Assembly: GCA_019421925.1 (NCBI GenBank) | Contig: JAHZEH010000027.1 | Coordinates: forward strand, 1-13,680 | DNA length: 13,680 nt | From: Clostridia bacterium | GTDB taxonomy: Bacteria; Bacillota; Clostridia; Christensenellales; CALWSW01 | Reading direction: 5' to 3' | The notes under the pieces: model-generated | Told to the model about the DNA's origin: nothing | Seen by the model: the letters and a program-made list of their open reading frames with translations, nothing else | Databases searched by the model: none | Part shown: piece after piece, positions 12,939-13,680 of the stretch | How the letters are laid out: every line of letters begins with the position of its first letter | Numbering within the stretch: position 1 is the first letter of the stretch | Translations under genes and position numbers: made by a program

Positions 12939-13658
12939 CTATGGTTCCCGCCGCAATTCCTCCCATTTAAAATCCAGATAGGCCTGTTTGACGGCCTTGC
13001 CGTTGGAGCGCCGGATGGGGATTCTCTCCCCGGTCTCGAGCAGAAAATCGTTCTCCAGAACAGATTGGACAAACCGCATATTGACCAGATAACTGCGGTG
13101 GCAGCGCAGGAAGGGCGGACCTCCCAGATTTTTTTCCAGTTCGCTCAGGGATATGTAGGTGGTCAGGGTGCCTTTCCGGGTGTGGATCACGCAGGAGGTG
13201 TCGTATACGTCCGCGTAGATGAAGTCGCGCAGGGGAACCCGCACGTCCTGGCGGTCTGCGCGCACCACAATATATTGCATATTCTGGGAAAAAAGTTTGT
13301 CGCAGCGGTTCAGAACATCCTCCACCCTGTCGTATGTCACGGGCTTGACCAGGTAGTCCATGGCGCGGACCCCGAAGGCCTGCACAGCATGGGCCAGGCT
13401 GGAGGTGGTGAACACGATGATGCAGTCCCTGTCCGTCTCCCGAAGCAGGGAGGCCAGGCGTATGCCGTCCGTATCCTGCATATAGATGTCCAGGAAGGCG
13501 AGATGAAAGGGGGAAGCCCGGTGGGCGCTGATGAAGTCCTCCCCCCTGATAAAAACAGAGAGGGATGCGTCGAGCCGGCGGTCTGAGCAATATTTTTCAA
13601 TAAAACCCTGCAAAAGGCGACAGTCAGCTATCTGGTCGTCACAAAGAGCGATATTCAA
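12939..13658 (-). CDS. LytTR-family response regulator
   Basis: This 239-residue regulator has a receiver domain (1-120) with acidic pair D7/D8, phospho-acceptor D57 in FLDIYM, T84/T85 and K105 in LVKP. A LytTR DNA-binding domain (about 128-232) follows, with the conserved FLRCHRSYLVN segment. That is the AgrA/LytR architecture, normally paired with GHKL kinases like the one at 11548. The start is a TTG (13658) backed by a strong site (AAAGGAG, about 8 bases upstream). It is convergent to the kinase rather than in an operon with it, which is unusual. Direct-repeat targets for this family were looked for near 7130-7260 but no confident pair was found. Confidence 0.92.
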   Translation of the reverse strand: MNIALCDDQIADCRLLQGFIEKYCSDRRLDASLSVFIRGEDFISAHRASPFHLAFLDIYMQDTDGIRLASLLRETDRDCIIVFTTSSLAHAVQAFGVRAMDYLVKPVTYDRVEDVLNRCDKLFSQNMQYIVVRADRQDVRVPLRDFIYADVYDTSCVIHTRKGTLTTYISLSELEKNLGGPPFLRCHRSYLVNMRFVQSVLENDFLLETGERIPIRRSNGKAVKQAYLDFKWEELRREP

Positions 13659-13680
13659 GAGAATGCTCCTTTCGGGGGGG

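Noticed and set aside
1..13680. CRISPR array or tandem repeats
   Set aside because: No regularly spaced direct repeats of 20-40 bases were seen.

Overview
The window reads as a chromosomal segment of a fairly GC-rich anaerobic Firmicute (class Clostridia). An Oscillospiraceae gut bacterium such as the Flavonifractor/Intestinimonas group is my best guess. The grounds are AGGAGG-type ribosome sites, Firmicute sigma-A promoters, a CarD protein of clostridial type, a preQ1 riboswitch ahead of queT, AgrC/LytTR-type signalling, and a very large PAS/GGDEF/EAL protein. Taxonomy is inference only; no marker gene is present.

Layout. (1) 1-1450: a small Cys-containing protein and a CarD regulator run rightward. 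They converge, sharing the 4 bp TTAA as both stop codons, on a leftward pair of 79-residue proteins; one looks like a stand-alone Tudor/SH3-like domain. (2) About 1600-4790: a visibly more AT-rich island with a broken XRE repressor, a structured intergenic stretch, a leftward set of genes (small ORFs, a membrane-anchored Mrr-type nuclease, a protein with a ParB-like EGHTRL motif) and a frameshifted excisionase. This looks like the decayed remains of an integrated element carrying a possible defence cassette. (3) 4810-5670: tRNA-Ala(CGC) leftward and, back to back, a preQ1 riboswitch and queT rightward. (4) 5672-6210: a sigma-region-4-like HTH protein leftward, whose promoter carries two GAAC-N4-GTTC-type dyads resembling Gram-positive LexA boxes. 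(5) 6407-7146: a membrane-anchored Amidase_2 protein leftward. (6) 7234-13658: a signalling block, with a 1395-residue PAS-rich GGDEF/degenerate GGDEF/EAL protein, then a multi-TM GHKL histidine kinase in the same transcription direction, then a convergent LytTR response regulator behind a bidirectional terminator.

How the parts may work together. queT is probably switched off when preQ1 is plentiful: the aptamer tail and the terminator's 5' arm can pair with each other, which gives a simple attenuation model. The c-di-GMP protein, kinase and regulator probably form one input-output unit linking a cell-surface signal to c-di-GMP, but the signal is not visible. The strongest leads for new biology are the anchored Mrr nuclease cassette, the possibly SOS-controlled HTH gene, and the c-di-GMP protein with its N-terminal cysteine cluster.
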